DNA of 14,388 bases from JAAYKT01 sp964408955 (GTDB lineage: Bacteria > Bacillota > Clostridia > Lutisporales > Lutisporaceae). This document shows, piece after piece, positions 1 through 6,719 of the stretch. Location of the stretch: positions 1 to 14,388 of the forward strand of contig CAYPBK010000054.1 of the NCBI GenBank assembly GCA_964408955.1. Reading direction: 5' to 3'. Each line of letters opens with the position of its first letter. Position 1 is the stretch's first letter. Made by a program: the position numbers and the translations under genes. The notes under the pieces are model-generated. The model did no database searches, had not been told where the DNA came from, and saw nothing but the letters and a program-made list of their open reading frames with translations.

Positions 1-568
1 TCGTATAGACTTCATCCTGCGTGTATTCTTGTAAATGGACAGCAGGAAAGCCGCCTAGCCGGAGATACCGCACAAGTTCCAAGCGAATGTCATCCAGGTC
101 AGTGTATTCTTTGCGAAACAACAAATATTCCGCAAAGGAAAGTGGGAAAACACGGATAGAAATGTATCGGCCTGTCAGGTATGTGGATATTTCAGAGGAC
201 ATCATGCGTGAATTGGAGCCGGTCACATAAATATCCACATTAAAATCCGTCATAAAGGAATTGACGGCCTTTTCCCATGACTTGATTTCCTGGATTTCAT
301 CCAAAAACAAATAGGTCTTGTCGTCCTTGGACAGTTGCCCTTTCACCGTATCATACAAGAGTCTTGCTGTTTTTATGTCTTCATGTTGTAAGGAATCGAA
401 ATTATACTCCAGTATCCTTTCATCCGGTATGCCGCGCCCTCGGAGTTCTTCTGCAATCATTTTCAAAATTGTAGATTTACCGCAGCGACGGATGCCGGAG
501 AGGACTTTGACAAAAGGTGTATCCACATAGGGCATAATCTTATCAATATACATCGGTCTTAAAATCAC
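1..568 (-). CDS. AAA-type ATPase, DUF4143 family (partial, 3' end outside window)
   Basis: The reverse strand reads as the first 189 codons of a P-loop ATPase that runs off the left edge. From a GTG start at 568, preceded by GAGGAG seven bases upstream, it has a Walker A motif GIRRCGKST (residues 25-33), a Walker B motif YLFLDEIQE (about 86-94) and a sensor-like TGSNS (116-120). This arrangement is typical of the AAA_14/DUF4143 ATP-binding proteins that are common and scattered in Firmicutes and Bacteroidetes. Their cellular role is poorly defined, and the DUF4143 C-terminal half is not in the window. ATG at 553 is an alternative start, but it has no ribosome binding site of its own. No frameshift is seen in the visible part. 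The family call is from motifs; function is unknown. Confidence 0.85.
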   Translation of the reverse strand, partial: MILRPMYIDKIMPYVDTPFVKVLSGIRRCGKSTILKMIAEELRGRGIPDERILEYNFDSLQHEDIKTARLLYDTVKGQLSKDDKTYLFLDEIQEIKSWEKAVNSFMTDFNVDIYVTGSNSRMMSSEISTYLTGRYISIRVFPLSFAEYLLFRKEYTDLDDIRLELVRYLRLGGFPAVHLQEYTQDEVYT

Positions 569-591
569 GGTAATCACTCCTCTTTTTTATT

Positions 592-597
592 AGTATA
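592..597 (-). promoter_or_regulatory. Possible -10 box for the AAA ATPase gene
   Basis: TATACT on the minus strand lies 24 bases before the GTG start of the ATPase gene. No good -35 hexamer is found at 16-18 bases, so this is a weak promoter call based on the -10 box and its position. Confidence 0.3.
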
Positions 598-685
598 CCC
601 TAAAACATATTTCAAATAAACAGTTTTACGGATATAACCAATAAATATCTTGTATCGTGACAATTTTGCGGAAATATAATCGTAA

Positions 686-757
686 TTAGAAAAAATTCTT
701 CGGCTCTTCAAGCTCCAATACAGCCTCTGCTTGCTCCTCAATTTTCGGCTCATCCTG
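686..757 (-). pseudogene. Short coding remnant (C-terminal tail)
   Basis: On the minus strand a 23-codon stretch between two stops reads as an acidic tail rich in Glu and Pro, ending EEPKNFF. It has no start codon, and the sequence upstream does not continue the frame. It looks like the last codons of a lost gene, perhaps from a mobile element, but it is too short to assign. It lies in the gene-poor stretch 569-917, which otherwise holds one inverted repeat. Confidence 0.25.
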
Positions 758-784
758 TCATGTTCACCTACTTTTAGGCATGAA

Positions 785-827
785 AAAACCTTTTCGAAGG
801 GCGACTCAAATTGAAATAAAAGGTTTT
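785..827. repeat. Inverted repeat, possible bidirectional terminator
   Basis: AAAACCTTTT (785-794) and AAAAGGTTTT (818-827) are perfect 10-bp inverted arms around a 23-base loop. The A/T-rich arm ends could act as weak terminators in either direction. The repeat lies between the ATPase gene and the downstream end of the helix-turn-helix pseudogene. Confidence 0.45.
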
Positions 828-917
828 ATAAATAAACGCTTATTTCAAGTTAAATGATAAATATGAAAACTGACTTTGGCGGTGCTGTTCCACGTCATCA
901 TCGGATAATGGCTGATT

Positions 918-1290
918 TCATTCAAACAAATCCTCAATCCTCATCCCATCGCCTGTGCCAGGCTCTGCAGCGATGACGCCTGGGCCTTATTAATATCATT
1001 TTGCCTCTGCTCATATAGCTGAATCATCCGCAGGGCAACACCTGAAGCTTCAGCAAGCTCCTTCTGCGATAATCCTCGAGCTTTCCTTAGCTGGGCTAAA
1101 GTGGTGTAGGAGTGACGTTCACAGACTGACCTGTCGTTATAAAAACAACTTCGCGGGCAAGCTCGACGCCGCTTTTTCCGACTACATATTTAGGATTGCC
1201 TCGACCGAATTCATCCACAAGGCCGGACTGCAGAAACAACATGAAAAATTCATCCGGCTCGTAGTTCAGATTGGAACGATATATTCGCAT
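918..1290 (-). pseudogene. Helix-turn-helix (XRE-type) protein, frameshifted remnant
   Basis: Three reading-frame segments join into one protein if two single-base losses are restored. Segment 1 (1290 downward) begins MRIYRSNLNYEPDEFF and contains DEFGRGNPKYVVGKSGVELA. After a run of five T (1140-1144 region) the frame shifts by one. Segment 2 continues NDRSVCERHSYTTLAQLRKA and holds a clear XRE helix-turn-helix: GLSQKELAEASGVALRMIQL followed by YEQRQNDINKAQ. A second one-base loss near 944-952 creates a TGA. Restoring it gives RIEDLFE and a natural stop at 918. The ATG at 1290 has no ribosome binding site and the frame stays open upstream, so the N-terminus is probably also missing. Intact relatives are small DNA-binding proteins, often near toxin-antitoxin genes. 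That both shifts are real, rather than sequencing errors, is an inference. Confidence 0.75.
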
Positions 1291-1306
1291 ACTGGCAACA
1301 ATTTGA

Positions 1307-1335
1307 TTGATATTATTCCGATAATGTGGTATGAT
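1307..1335 (+). promoter_or_regulatory. sigmaA promoter of the first fic gene
   Basis: TTGATA (1307-1312), a 17-base spacer, then TATGAT (1330-1335) with an extended -10 TGG just before it. Transcription would begin near 1342, downstream of the TTG at 1303, which supports the ATG at 1360 as the true start. The promoter lies in sequence opposite the upstream end of the helix-turn-helix remnant. Confidence 0.7.
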
Positions 1336-1359
1336 TTTATGGAAAGACAGGTGATTTTC

Positions 1360-2274
1360 ATGGAATATATTAGCGTAAAACAGGCTGCGGAGAAGTGGGG
1401 TATATCAGACCGCCGTGTTCGCGTCCTGTGTGAACAAGGAAAAATAGATGGCACTATAAAGCAGGGCCGCTCTTATCGCATCCCGGCAAATGCCGTTAAA
1501 CCGATTGATGGCAGGACAATGCGCGGGGTAGATATTCCGGAGGAATATGCTGCACTCTTTTCAAGCGTCGATACGCTCAAAGGGGAACTGGATAAACGCC
1601 GCCCCTTGACGCAAGGCGAGCTAAAGCGACTGCAAGAGGAATTTCTTGTAGAGTTTACCTACAACTCCAACGCCATTGAGGGAAATACGCTGACGCTTCG
1701 GGAAACCGCTTTGGTTTTAGAGGGCGTAGCAATTGATAAAAAACCGCTCAAAGACCATTTGGAGGCAGTAGGCCACCGCGACGCATTTCTCTATGTGCAG
1801 CAGCTTGTTTCCGATAAAACGCCCGTGTCAGAGAAGATCATCAAGGATATTCATTCCCTGGTGCTGATGGACAGGCCGGAGGATAGAGGAACATACCGCT
1901 CTATTCCTGTGAGAATTATGGGCGCATACAAAGAGCCTTCACAGCCTTACCTTGTGCCGATACAGATGGAGCAGCTTCTATATGCCCTTGCCAAAGACAA
2001 ACGCCATCCGATAGAGCGTGCAGCACTTTTCCATTTAGATTTTGAGGGCATCCATCCGTTCATCGACGGTAATGGGCGCACCGGGCGGCTTATTCTAAAT
2101 CTCATGCTAATGCAATACGGATACCCGCCAATCAATGTAAAGTTTGCAGACCGCAGGCGGTATTATGATTGCTTTGATAGCTACTACCGGGAGAACAATG
2201 CCGCGCCAATGGTGAATATGGTAGCTGAATATCTCAAAGAGCGGTTGGAGCAGTATTTGGACATACTGAAATGA
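1360..2274 (+). CDS. Fic family protein with N-terminal helix-turn-helix
   Basis: A 304-residue Fic protein, expected to transfer AMP (or another nucleotide part) from ATP to hydroxyl groups of target proteins. The N-terminus (about 1-50; EYISVKQAAEKWGISDRRVR) is an excisionase/MerR-like helix-turn-helix, suggesting DNA binding and perhaps autoregulation. The catalytic motif HPFIDGNGRTGR is complete at 232-243. SNAIEGN at 103-109 matches the (S/T)xxxE(G/N) inhibitory helix placed N-terminal to the core, as in self-inhibited class II Fic proteins. Start: ATG 1360 has AGGTG six bases upstream and lies just after a good promoter. The longer TTG start at 1303 lies upstream of the predicted transcript and is rejected. 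Base composition is richer in GC than the second fic gene downstream, and the two are not close paralogues. Targets are unknown. Confidence 0.9.
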   Translation: MEYISVKQAAEKWGISDRRVRVLCEQGKIDGTIKQGRSYRIPANAVKPIDGRTMRGVDIPEEYAALFSSVDTLKGELDKRRPLTQGELKRLQEEFLVEFTYNSNAIEGNTLTLRETALVLEGVAIDKKPLKDHLEAVGHRDAFLYVQQLVSDKTPVSEKIIKDIHSLVLMDRPEDRGTYRSIPVRIMGAYKEPSQPYLVPIQMEQLLYALAKDKRHPIERAALFHLDFEGIHPFIDGNGRTGRLILNLMLMQYGYPPINVKFADRRRYYDCFDSYYRENNAAPMVNMVAEYLKERLEQYLDILK

Positions 2275-2292
2275 AATAGACTTGAAACGGTA

Positions 2293-2351
2293 AAAGCCGC
2301 CATTTTTTCGCTTCGCTCTACTGGAACAAGAAAGTATGGCGGTTTCTTTTT
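2293..2351 (+). terminator. Rho-independent terminator after the first fic gene
   Basis: GCCGCCAT (2296-2303) pairs with ATGGCGG plus a G-T pair (2336-2343), followed by a T-rich tract to 2351. The loop is long (about 32 bases), so efficiency may be modest. Confidence 0.55.
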
Positions 2352-2393
2352 ATAACTACTTAAAGCTAATTTTTAAGGGGAGGGGAAGGTACA

Positions 2394-2423
2394 GTGACAC
2401 GGGGATATAAACCCCCTGGTTGA
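2394..2423 (+). other. Possible nine-codon leader peptide coupled to the transporter gene
   Basis: A GTG at 2394 follows a purine-rich ribosome binding site (GGGGAGGGGAAGG, 2377-2389). It opens a nine-codon frame (VTRGYKPPG) whose TGA overlaps the ATG of the next gene as TGATG. The transporter ATG itself has no ribosome binding site, so its translation may depend on re-initiation after this peptide. GGGG/CCCC arms inside the frame could also form a small hairpin. This is based on layout only. Confidence 0.35.
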
Positions 2424-3427
2424 TGGTTTTTTCATACTCCACAGCGCATTTTATAGTGGATTTAGCATGCGCTTTTTTGATGTTTAGCAGTATAGCAAAA
2501 ACGCCGAATTGGTATGTTTGTATGCTGCTTTATAATTTTTGCGCCTTTGCCATGCAAATGCCTCTGGGCGCGCTGGCAGATGCCTTTAACCGTAACTCTT
2601 TGTTTGCGACTATAGGCTGCATGCTTGTTGCCGCTGCGTTTGGTTTATCTTATCTGCCTATTATAGCCACGATTACTGCAGGCATCGGCAACGCAATGTT
2701 TCATGTTGGCGGCGGCGTTGATGTATTGAATATAAGCGAGGAAAAAAGTAGCGCACTGGGTATATTCGTATCGCCCGGTGCATTTGGAATATATTTAGGA
2801 ACAGTTCTAGGAAGGACAAGCAGTTTATCTAATTATTTTATTATAGCGGCGCTGCTCTTGGCAGCCTCGCTCATCCTTTTTACCTATCGAGCGCAGGGTG
2901 GGGAATATCCCCTAAATGCTAAGTTTTCTCTGCAGAGCGCGGTATCCGTGCAAAGCCGCATAGCAGTAATCTGCCTATTCCTTGTGGTTTGCCTGCGTTC
3001 CTATGTAGGTCTGACATTGCATTTCCCTTGGAAGGGCACTGGGTTTTGGGGCATAACATTAGTTTGTGCAGTGGTATTCGGCAAAATGGCTGGGGGCTTT
3101 GCCGCTGACGAGTTTGGATTGATTAAGACATCAGTTGTATCTCTGGGTGCTGCCGCTGTATTGTTTCTTCTGCCCGGTATACCGGTGGCGGGCGTATTGT
3201 CTTTGCTGCTGTTTAACATGACAATGCCGATTACGCTTTGGGCTATGTCAAAAATCTTCCCTGGCGCCAAGGGTTTTTCTTTCGGTATTCTTACATTTGG
3301 ATTGTTTATAGGCTACGTGCCTAAATACTTGGGTGTGGTAGTATCTAATGTACCTTGGTTTTTTGCACTTATGGCTACGATCTCACTTGTTCTGCTTTAT
3401 ACAGGTATACGAAAGGTTAGACTATGA
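2423..3427 (+). CDS. MFS-like membrane transporter
   Basis: A 334-residue, very hydrophobic protein with about ten predicted membrane segments, beginning almost directly with a segment containing AHFIVDLACAFLMF. The PLGALADAFNR stretch (about residues 47-57) resembles the MFS cytoplasmic loop 2-3 motif G(x)LaDrxGr, with the second half of the repeat near GKMAGGFAADEFG. It is shorter than the usual 400 residues of MFS carriers, and no substrate can be named. ATG 2423 is preferred over TTG 2420. Neither has a normal ribosome binding site, and the ATG overlaps the stop of a possible leader peptide. The gene ends ATGA-overlapped with the next one, so the two are translationally coupled. It probably forms a small membrane operon with the two genes downstream. 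Confidence 0.75.
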   Translation: MVFSYSTAHFIVDLACAFLMFSSIAKTPNWYVCMLLYNFCAFAMQMPLGALADAFNRNSLFATIGCMLVAAAFGLSYLPIIATITAGIGNAMFHVGGGVDVLNISEEKSSALGIFVSPGAFGIYLGTVLGRTSSLSNYFIIAALLLAASLILFTYRAQGGEYPLNAKFSLQSAVSVQSRIAVICLFLVVCLRSYVGLTLHFPWKGTGFWGITLVCAVVFGKMAGGFAADEFGLIKTSVVSLGAAAVLFLLPGIPVAGVLSLLLFNMTMPITLWAMSKIFPGAKGFSFGILTFGLFIGYVPKYLGVVVSNVPWFFALMATISLVLLYTGIRKVRL

Positions 3428-3771
3428 ATAGCGAGTTGCTTGTTGCACTTGGGATTTCACTTTTACTGACGCTGATATTTGAAGTCGGGTTCTTTTGGCT
3501 TACAGGCAAACGCAACAAAAAAGACTTGCTTCTCGTCTGTCTGGTCAATATACTTACAAACCCTGTTGTGGTACTTTTTTATTGGCTGGCTGTGTTGTAT
3601 ACGGAGTGGAACAGTGTTATAGTGAAAATAGCTCTTGAGTTTTGTGCAATAACGGTTGAGGGTTACTATTAAAAAAACTATGGTGAGGAATTCCGGCACC
3701 CCTTTGCCTTTTCTATTGTCGCCAATGTTTTCTCTTTTGGGATAGGTCTGTTTATCCAACCGTTCATCTAA
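3424..3771 (+). pseudogene. Small four-helix membrane protein interrupted by in-frame TAA
   Basis: The start ATG overlaps the stop of the transporter gene (ATGA). The first 82 codons encode a hydrophobic protein with about three membrane segments, and the frame stops at TAA 3670-3672. The same frame then continues for 32 codons as KNYGEEFRHPFAFSIVANVF followed by SFGIGLFIQPFI, ending at TAA 3769-3771. This stretch reads as a loop and a further membrane helix that would naturally complete a protein of about 115 residues. A single base change from a Tyr, Gln or Lys codon would explain the stop. Either the gene is recently inactivated or a shortened protein is made. I do not recognise the family. 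TAA is not a known selenocysteine or pyrrolysine codon, so recoding is unlikely. Confidence 0.65.
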
Positions 3772-3794
3772 ATTATATAAGGGGGTAAGATATA

Positions 3795-4019
3795 ATGAAA
3801 GATCGTATTATATTATTAATGCTTACAGCATTTCTGTTGTTGATGATTTCGCTAACCGTGTTTGCCGATGTAATTGATGAACCACTGCATTCATACCTGG
3901 GTATATCACTGGCTTTGCCAATAGCAATTATCATTTTGGTGGCTGTTTTAGTAATAACCACAGTATTAATTATCCGCAAGCTGAAAAAATCAAAAAAAGG
4001 CAATGAGGCGACCCATTAA
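3795..4019 (+). CDS. Small exported/membrane protein with signal peptide and one TM segment
   Basis: A 74-residue protein with a strong ribosome binding site (AAGGGGG, nine bases before the ATG). Residues 1-24 form a signal peptide ending in VFADV. A short extracellular stretch (about DVIDEPLHSYLG) follows, then a membrane helix (about 36-61) and a basic tail (RKLKKSKKGN) that would stay in the cytoplasm, giving a type I topology. It lies 23 bases after the broken small membrane gene and before a terminator, so it is likely the last member of that operon. Family not recognised. The FADV context after a signal peptide is seen in other small clostridial proteins of unknown role. Confidence 0.7.
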   Translation: MKDRIILLMLTAFLLLMISLTVFADVIDEPLHSYLGISLALPIAIIILVAVLVITTVLIIRKLKKSKKGNEATH

Positions 4020-4049
4020 GAGGAAAAGCAGGCTAGGTAGTTTCCTGCC

Positions 4050-4093
4050 AATGGCAAGAAGTTGCTACAACGCTTTTTTGCCATTTTGTTTTT
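4050..4093 (+). terminator. Rho-independent terminator after the membrane-protein operon
   Basis: AATGGCAA (4050-4057) and TTGCCATT (4078-4085) form a perfect 8-bp stem followed by TTGTTTTT. The T tract is also the left half of an 18-bp A/T palindrome (4085-4102), which ends just before the next gene's ribosome binding site. Confidence 0.7.
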
Positions 4094-4113
4094 AAAAACA
4101 AAGGAGAGAAGTT

Positions 4114-4836
4114 ATGAATTGGGAACCATGGACTGGTTGTTATAAAGTAAGTGAAGGTTGCACAAACTGTTATTTTTATGGACCCCATGCAAAAAGCTAC
4201 GGGCAAAACACCATTGAAAAAACTGATAGGTTTGATTGGCCTATAAGAAAAAACTCAAAAGGTGAATACAATATTAAGGGGAATAAAATTCTTCCAACTT
4301 GTTTTGCCACTGACTTTTTTCTCCCGGAATCAGATGAATGGAGGAAAGAAGCATGGGCTATGATTAAGGAAAGGCAAGACATAGAATTTTTGATTTTAAC
4401 CAAGCGGATTGATCGTTTTCTTATATCACTTCCTTCCGATTGGGGAGAAGGGTATGATAATGTAAATATCGGCTGTACAGTTGAAAATCAAGAGTTGGCG
4501 GATTATAGAATTCCTTTATTTTTATCCTACCCAATAAAACATCGATTTATAGCTTGCTCGCCTCTTTTAGAAAAAACAGATTTGTCCCCCTATCTATATG
4601 GCATTCAACATGTTACAGTTGCCGGTGAAACAGGGAGAGATGCCCGGGAGTGTGATTATGATTGGGTGCTGGATATTCGTCAACAATGTGTAAAAGCAAA
4701 TATAAGCTTTTGGTATAAAAGCACAGGGTCAGTGTTTAGACATAATGGAATAATACAAAAGATAAATCCATATAAGCAGACAAGCATAGCCAAGGAATTA
4801 GGCATAAGCATCTTAAAGGGCAAAAAGTTATTTTAG
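4114..4836 (+). CDS. DUF5131 (phage Gp37/Gp68-like) family protein
   Basis: A 240-residue protein with the family's N-terminal signature WEPWTGCYKVSEGCTNCY. C9, C16 and C19 make a three-Cys motif of the kind that suggests an iron-sulfur or metal centre, and the family is considered distantly related to radical-SAM-like proteins. The middle (EFLILTKRIDRF, about residues 91-102) and the later VAGETGRDARECDYDWV also match my recollection of the family. Ribosome binding site AAAGGAGA, seven bases before the ATG. The three-Cys partner protein (TcmP) often seen beside this family is absent here, so the gene stands alone. The family is common on phages and other mobile elements, and the AT-rich composition fits an acquired gene. 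The reaction is unknown. Confidence 0.85.
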   Translation: MNWEPWTGCYKVSEGCTNCYFYGPHAKSYGQNTIEKTDRFDWPIRKNSKGEYNIKGNKILPTCFATDFFLPESDEWRKEAWAMIKERQDIEFLILTKRIDRFLISLPSDWGEGYDNVNIGCTVENQELADYRIPLFLSYPIKHRFIACSPLLEKTDLSPYLYGIQHVTVAGETGRDARECDYDWVLDIRQQCVKANISFWYKSTGSVFRHNGIIQKINPYKQTSIAKELGISILKGKKLF

Positions 4837-5011
4837 AAAAAGATGATAAAATGACAAACTGGAAAAATTTAAGAAGATTTTATTGCCTATTACATCAGCG
4901 ATGGATATGGCATATATACTGACAGAGCAGATAAGCAAGTTTAATTTGTTCTTTTTCATTATAGCTATGGTGAAAGGCATCTTAGATTTTTATATTTAAT
5001 TTCAGAATGTC
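4837..5011. other. AT-rich spacer with no supported gene
   Basis: Between the DUF5131 gene and the second fic promoter only short open stretches occur (for example one ending TDRADKQV before TAA near 4944). None has both a start and a ribosome binding site. No terminator hairpin was found. Confidence 0.4.
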
Positions 5012-5040
5012 TTGACAAATTGAAATTACAGGTGTATTAT
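5012..5040 (+). promoter_or_regulatory. sigmaA promoter of the second fic gene
   Basis: A perfect -35 TTGACA (5012-5017), a 17-base spacer and TATTAT (5035-5040). Imperfect inverted arms flank the -10: AATTGAAATTA at 5018-5028 and TAATTTCGAATT at 5048-5059 (one extra base). They could be an operator, possibly for the fic product's own C-terminal winged helix. The operator idea is inference. Confidence 0.75.
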
Positions 5041-5073
5041 TAGTTTATAATTTCGAATTAGGAGAGCTACCCT

Positions 5074-6216
5074 ATGGATAACAGAGCAGGAAGCAGGAGA
5101 ATAAATCTTTCTGGTGAATTGGCCTATAAATCCTTTTTACCAAAGCCTTTGCCTCCAGATCCACCTTTAACACTTGATTCAGAAGGCTTAAGGTTGCTTG
5201 TATCTGCAAACAAACAACTGGCAATATTAGATGCAATTTCTTCACGAATCCCAAACATTAACGTATTTGTATCCATGTATGTTCGCAAGGAAGCTTTATT
5301 ATCATCCCAAATTGAAGGTACCCAAGCTACTCTGGAGGATGTTTTTGATCCCATGCTTGATAAAAATGCTAATCGTGATGTAATTGATGTAATTAATTAT
5401 ATTAAAGCAACGGAATATGCTATAAAAAGACTTCAAGAATTGCCCATTTGCAATAGATTAATCAGAGAAATTCACGCAGTCCTAATGGCAGGAGTTCGTG
5501 GTCAGGAAAGAGCCCCTGGGGAATTCAGGCACTCTCAAAATTGGATTGGAGGGTATGGCAGTACCTTAAAAAATGCAATGTATATTCCACCTAATGTTGA
5601 GGATATGGTTGAGTCTATGTCAGCCCTTGAAAAATATATAAACACTGATGATGATTTAGATGTTTTGATACAATCCGGTCTGATTCATTATCAATTTGAA
5701 ACGATTCATCCCTTTCTTGACGGTAATGGTCGTGTAGGTCGTTTGATAATCACATTATTTTTAATGGAAAAAGGATTATTAAAGAGTCCGGTATTATATA
5801 TTTCTTATTTCTTAAAAAGAAATCGTATCGAATATTATGATCGTCTTTCAGAAGTTCGGAACAAAGGAAATTATGAGCAATGGATAAAATTTTTTCTGCA
5901 AGCTATAGTGGAATCTGCTAAAGACGCAATTAGTACTATTGACCAATTAGTGGCACTTCGTAATAAAAATGTTTCTCTTGTAACTAAAATGGGCAGAGCA
6001 TCAAAAAATACACTTAAATTACTTGATTATATTGAAACCAATCCTATTATTGAAATTTCCAAAACGGCAGAAGCCCTAAATCTTGCTTTTAATACCACCT
6101 CTGATTCAATAAAAAGATTGGAGAAAGCCGGCATATTAGTGCAATCTGCCGGCAAGGAAAGATATAGAATCTTTTCATATGAAGAATATCTAGACCTTTT
6201 AAGGGAAGGAACATAG
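5074..6216 (+). CDS. Fic family protein with Fic/DOC_N domain and C-terminal winged helix
   Basis: A 380-residue Fic protein of the SoFic/BtFic-like layout: a Fic/DOC_N domain (about residues 15-95), the Fic core (about 115-230) and a C-terminal winged-helix domain (about 310-375; SKTAEALNLAFNTTSDSIKR). The active-site loop HPFLDGNGRVGR is intact at 212-223. SSQIEG at 77-82 supplies the inhibitory (S/T)xxxE(G/N) motif with Glu81, so activity is probably self-restrained until the helix moves. Expected chemistry is AMPylation of hydroxyl side chains; targets are unknown. Ribosome binding site AGGAG nine bases before ATG 5074, with a strong promoter. It is convergent with the 96-residue gene, and only 23 bases separate the stops. 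It is more AT-rich than the first fic gene and belongs to a different subfamily. Confidence 0.92.
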   Translation: MDNRAGSRRINLSGELAYKSFLPKPLPPDPPLTLDSEGLRLLVSANKQLAILDAISSRIPNINVFVSMYVRKEALLSSQIEGTQATLEDVFDPMLDKNANRDVIDVINYIKATEYAIKRLQELPICNRLIREIHAVLMAGVRGQERAPGEFRHSQNWIGGYGSTLKNAMYIPPNVEDMVESMSALEKYINTDDDLDVLIQSGLIHYQFETIHPFLDGNGRVGRLIITLFLMEKGLLKSPVLYISYFLKRNRIEYYDRLSEVRNKGNYEQWIKFFLQAIVESAKDAISTIDQLVALRNKNVSLVTKMGRASKNTLKLLDYIETNPIIEISKTAEALNLAFNTTSDSIKRLEKAGILVQSAGKERYRIFSYEEYLDLLREGT

Positions 6217-6239
6217 AAAATTTTATTGACTTAACCGTT

Positions 6240-6530
6240 TTAGCCAAGGTATTTTTTAATGAATCTCTCCTCTCGCTCCTTAAGGAATCTTTCCAGTTCT
6301 TCGCCTTCCATATCTTTGATAGCATCTTCAAAGGTTATTGCGTCTATTCCTGCTGCTTTTAATTCTTCTATTTCATTTTTAATACAATCTGATGACTCCT
6401 TTTTAATTGCTTTCATCATTGAATAAGCAGCTTCTTCTTGCGTATCATGTTCCGAAAGCACCATCATTACCTGAAATTTATTATCCGTTGTCTTTTTGAT
6501 TGAATAAATGTGGCTTGCTCTTTCTAACAT
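6240..6530 (-). CDS. 96-residue protein of unknown function under SAM-riboswitch control
   Basis: Begins at ATG 6530 with a strong AGGAGG eight bases upstream. The product is soluble, charged and probably alpha-helical: a short N-terminal beta-like part (about 1-28, including NKFQVMMVLSEHDTQEEAAY) followed by Glu/Lys-rich helices to the end. It has no signal peptide, membrane segment or recognised motif, and one Cys. It is the first and only gene after a promoter, SAM-I riboswitch and terminator on the same strand. That implies expression when S-adenosylmethionine is low and a possible role in methionine or sulfur supply. I do not recognise a family. The strong ribosome binding site and regulated leader argue that it is a real gene. 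Confidence 0.75.
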   Translation of the reverse strand: MLERASHIYSIKKTTDNKFQVMMVLSEHDTQEEAAYSMMKAIKKESSDCIKNEIEELKAAGIDAITFEDAIKDMEGEELERFLKEREERFIKKYLG

Positions 6531-6560
6531 TACAATTCCTCCTAAATTTTATTTTTTGCA

Positions 6561-6596
6561 AATAAAAAACCTCCCTGCCGTTACGACAAGGAAGTT
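6561..6596 (-). terminator. Riboswitch-controlled intrinsic terminator
   Basis: On the minus strand CTTCCTTGTC (6594-6585) pairs with GGCAGGGAGG (6579-6570) over ten positions including G-T pairs, followed by TTTTTT. It lies between the SAM-I aptamer and the ribosome binding site of the 96-residue gene, the normal place for an S-box expression platform. Confidence 0.85.
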
Positions 6597-6616
6597 AGCT
6601 TTTTACTGCTTATGTT

Positions 6617-6701
6617 CTTATCGTTCCGGCATTAGCACCTTGTCATTTTGACAGGTTGCTGTAGGTTCACAGAGCCAAGTCTCTCCCCTACTCTTGATAA
6701 G
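6617..6701 (-). ncRNA. SAM-I (S-box) riboswitch aptamer
   Basis: The minus strand reads CTTATCAAGAGTAGGGGAGA, then GACTTGGCTC, a conserved AGCAACC and GGTGCTAATGCC, and closes with GATAAG. P1 is CTTATC/GATAAG (6 bp), P2 begins GTAGG/CCTAC, and P3 is a CCTGTC/GACAAGG hairpin. This is the S-box consensus. S-adenosylmethionine binding favours the downstream terminator and shuts off the gene after it. S-boxes normally precede methionine or SAM synthesis and transport genes, so the unknown 96-residue protein here is unusual. Confidence 0.9.
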
Positions 6702-6719
6702 GTATTTATTTGTAAATTT

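Noticed and set aside
940..955. TGA in the helix-turn-helix remnant as a second selenocysteine codon
   Set aside because: The sequence after the TGA matches the family only in a shifted frame (RIEDLFE), so it is a frameshift product, and the position is not a redox site.
1303..1359. TTG start giving the first Fic protein 19 more residues
   Set aside because: A good promoter (1307-1335) overlaps this stretch and would start transcription near 1342; ATG 1360 has its own ribosome binding site.
1266..1454. Minus-strand open frame of 62 codons
   Set aside because: It lies opposite the Fic promoter and N-terminal domain, has no ribosome binding site and is a frame shadow; the helix-turn-helix remnant uses another frame.
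3670..3672. Recoding of the in-frame TAA in the small membrane protein
   Set aside because: TAA is not used for selenocysteine or pyrrolysine in known bacteria; a nonsense mutation is simpler.
3463..3759. Minus-strand 98-codon frame opposite the small membrane gene
   Set aside because: It is antisense to a coupled, hydrophobic gene with a clear continuation of its own frame, and has no ribosome binding site.
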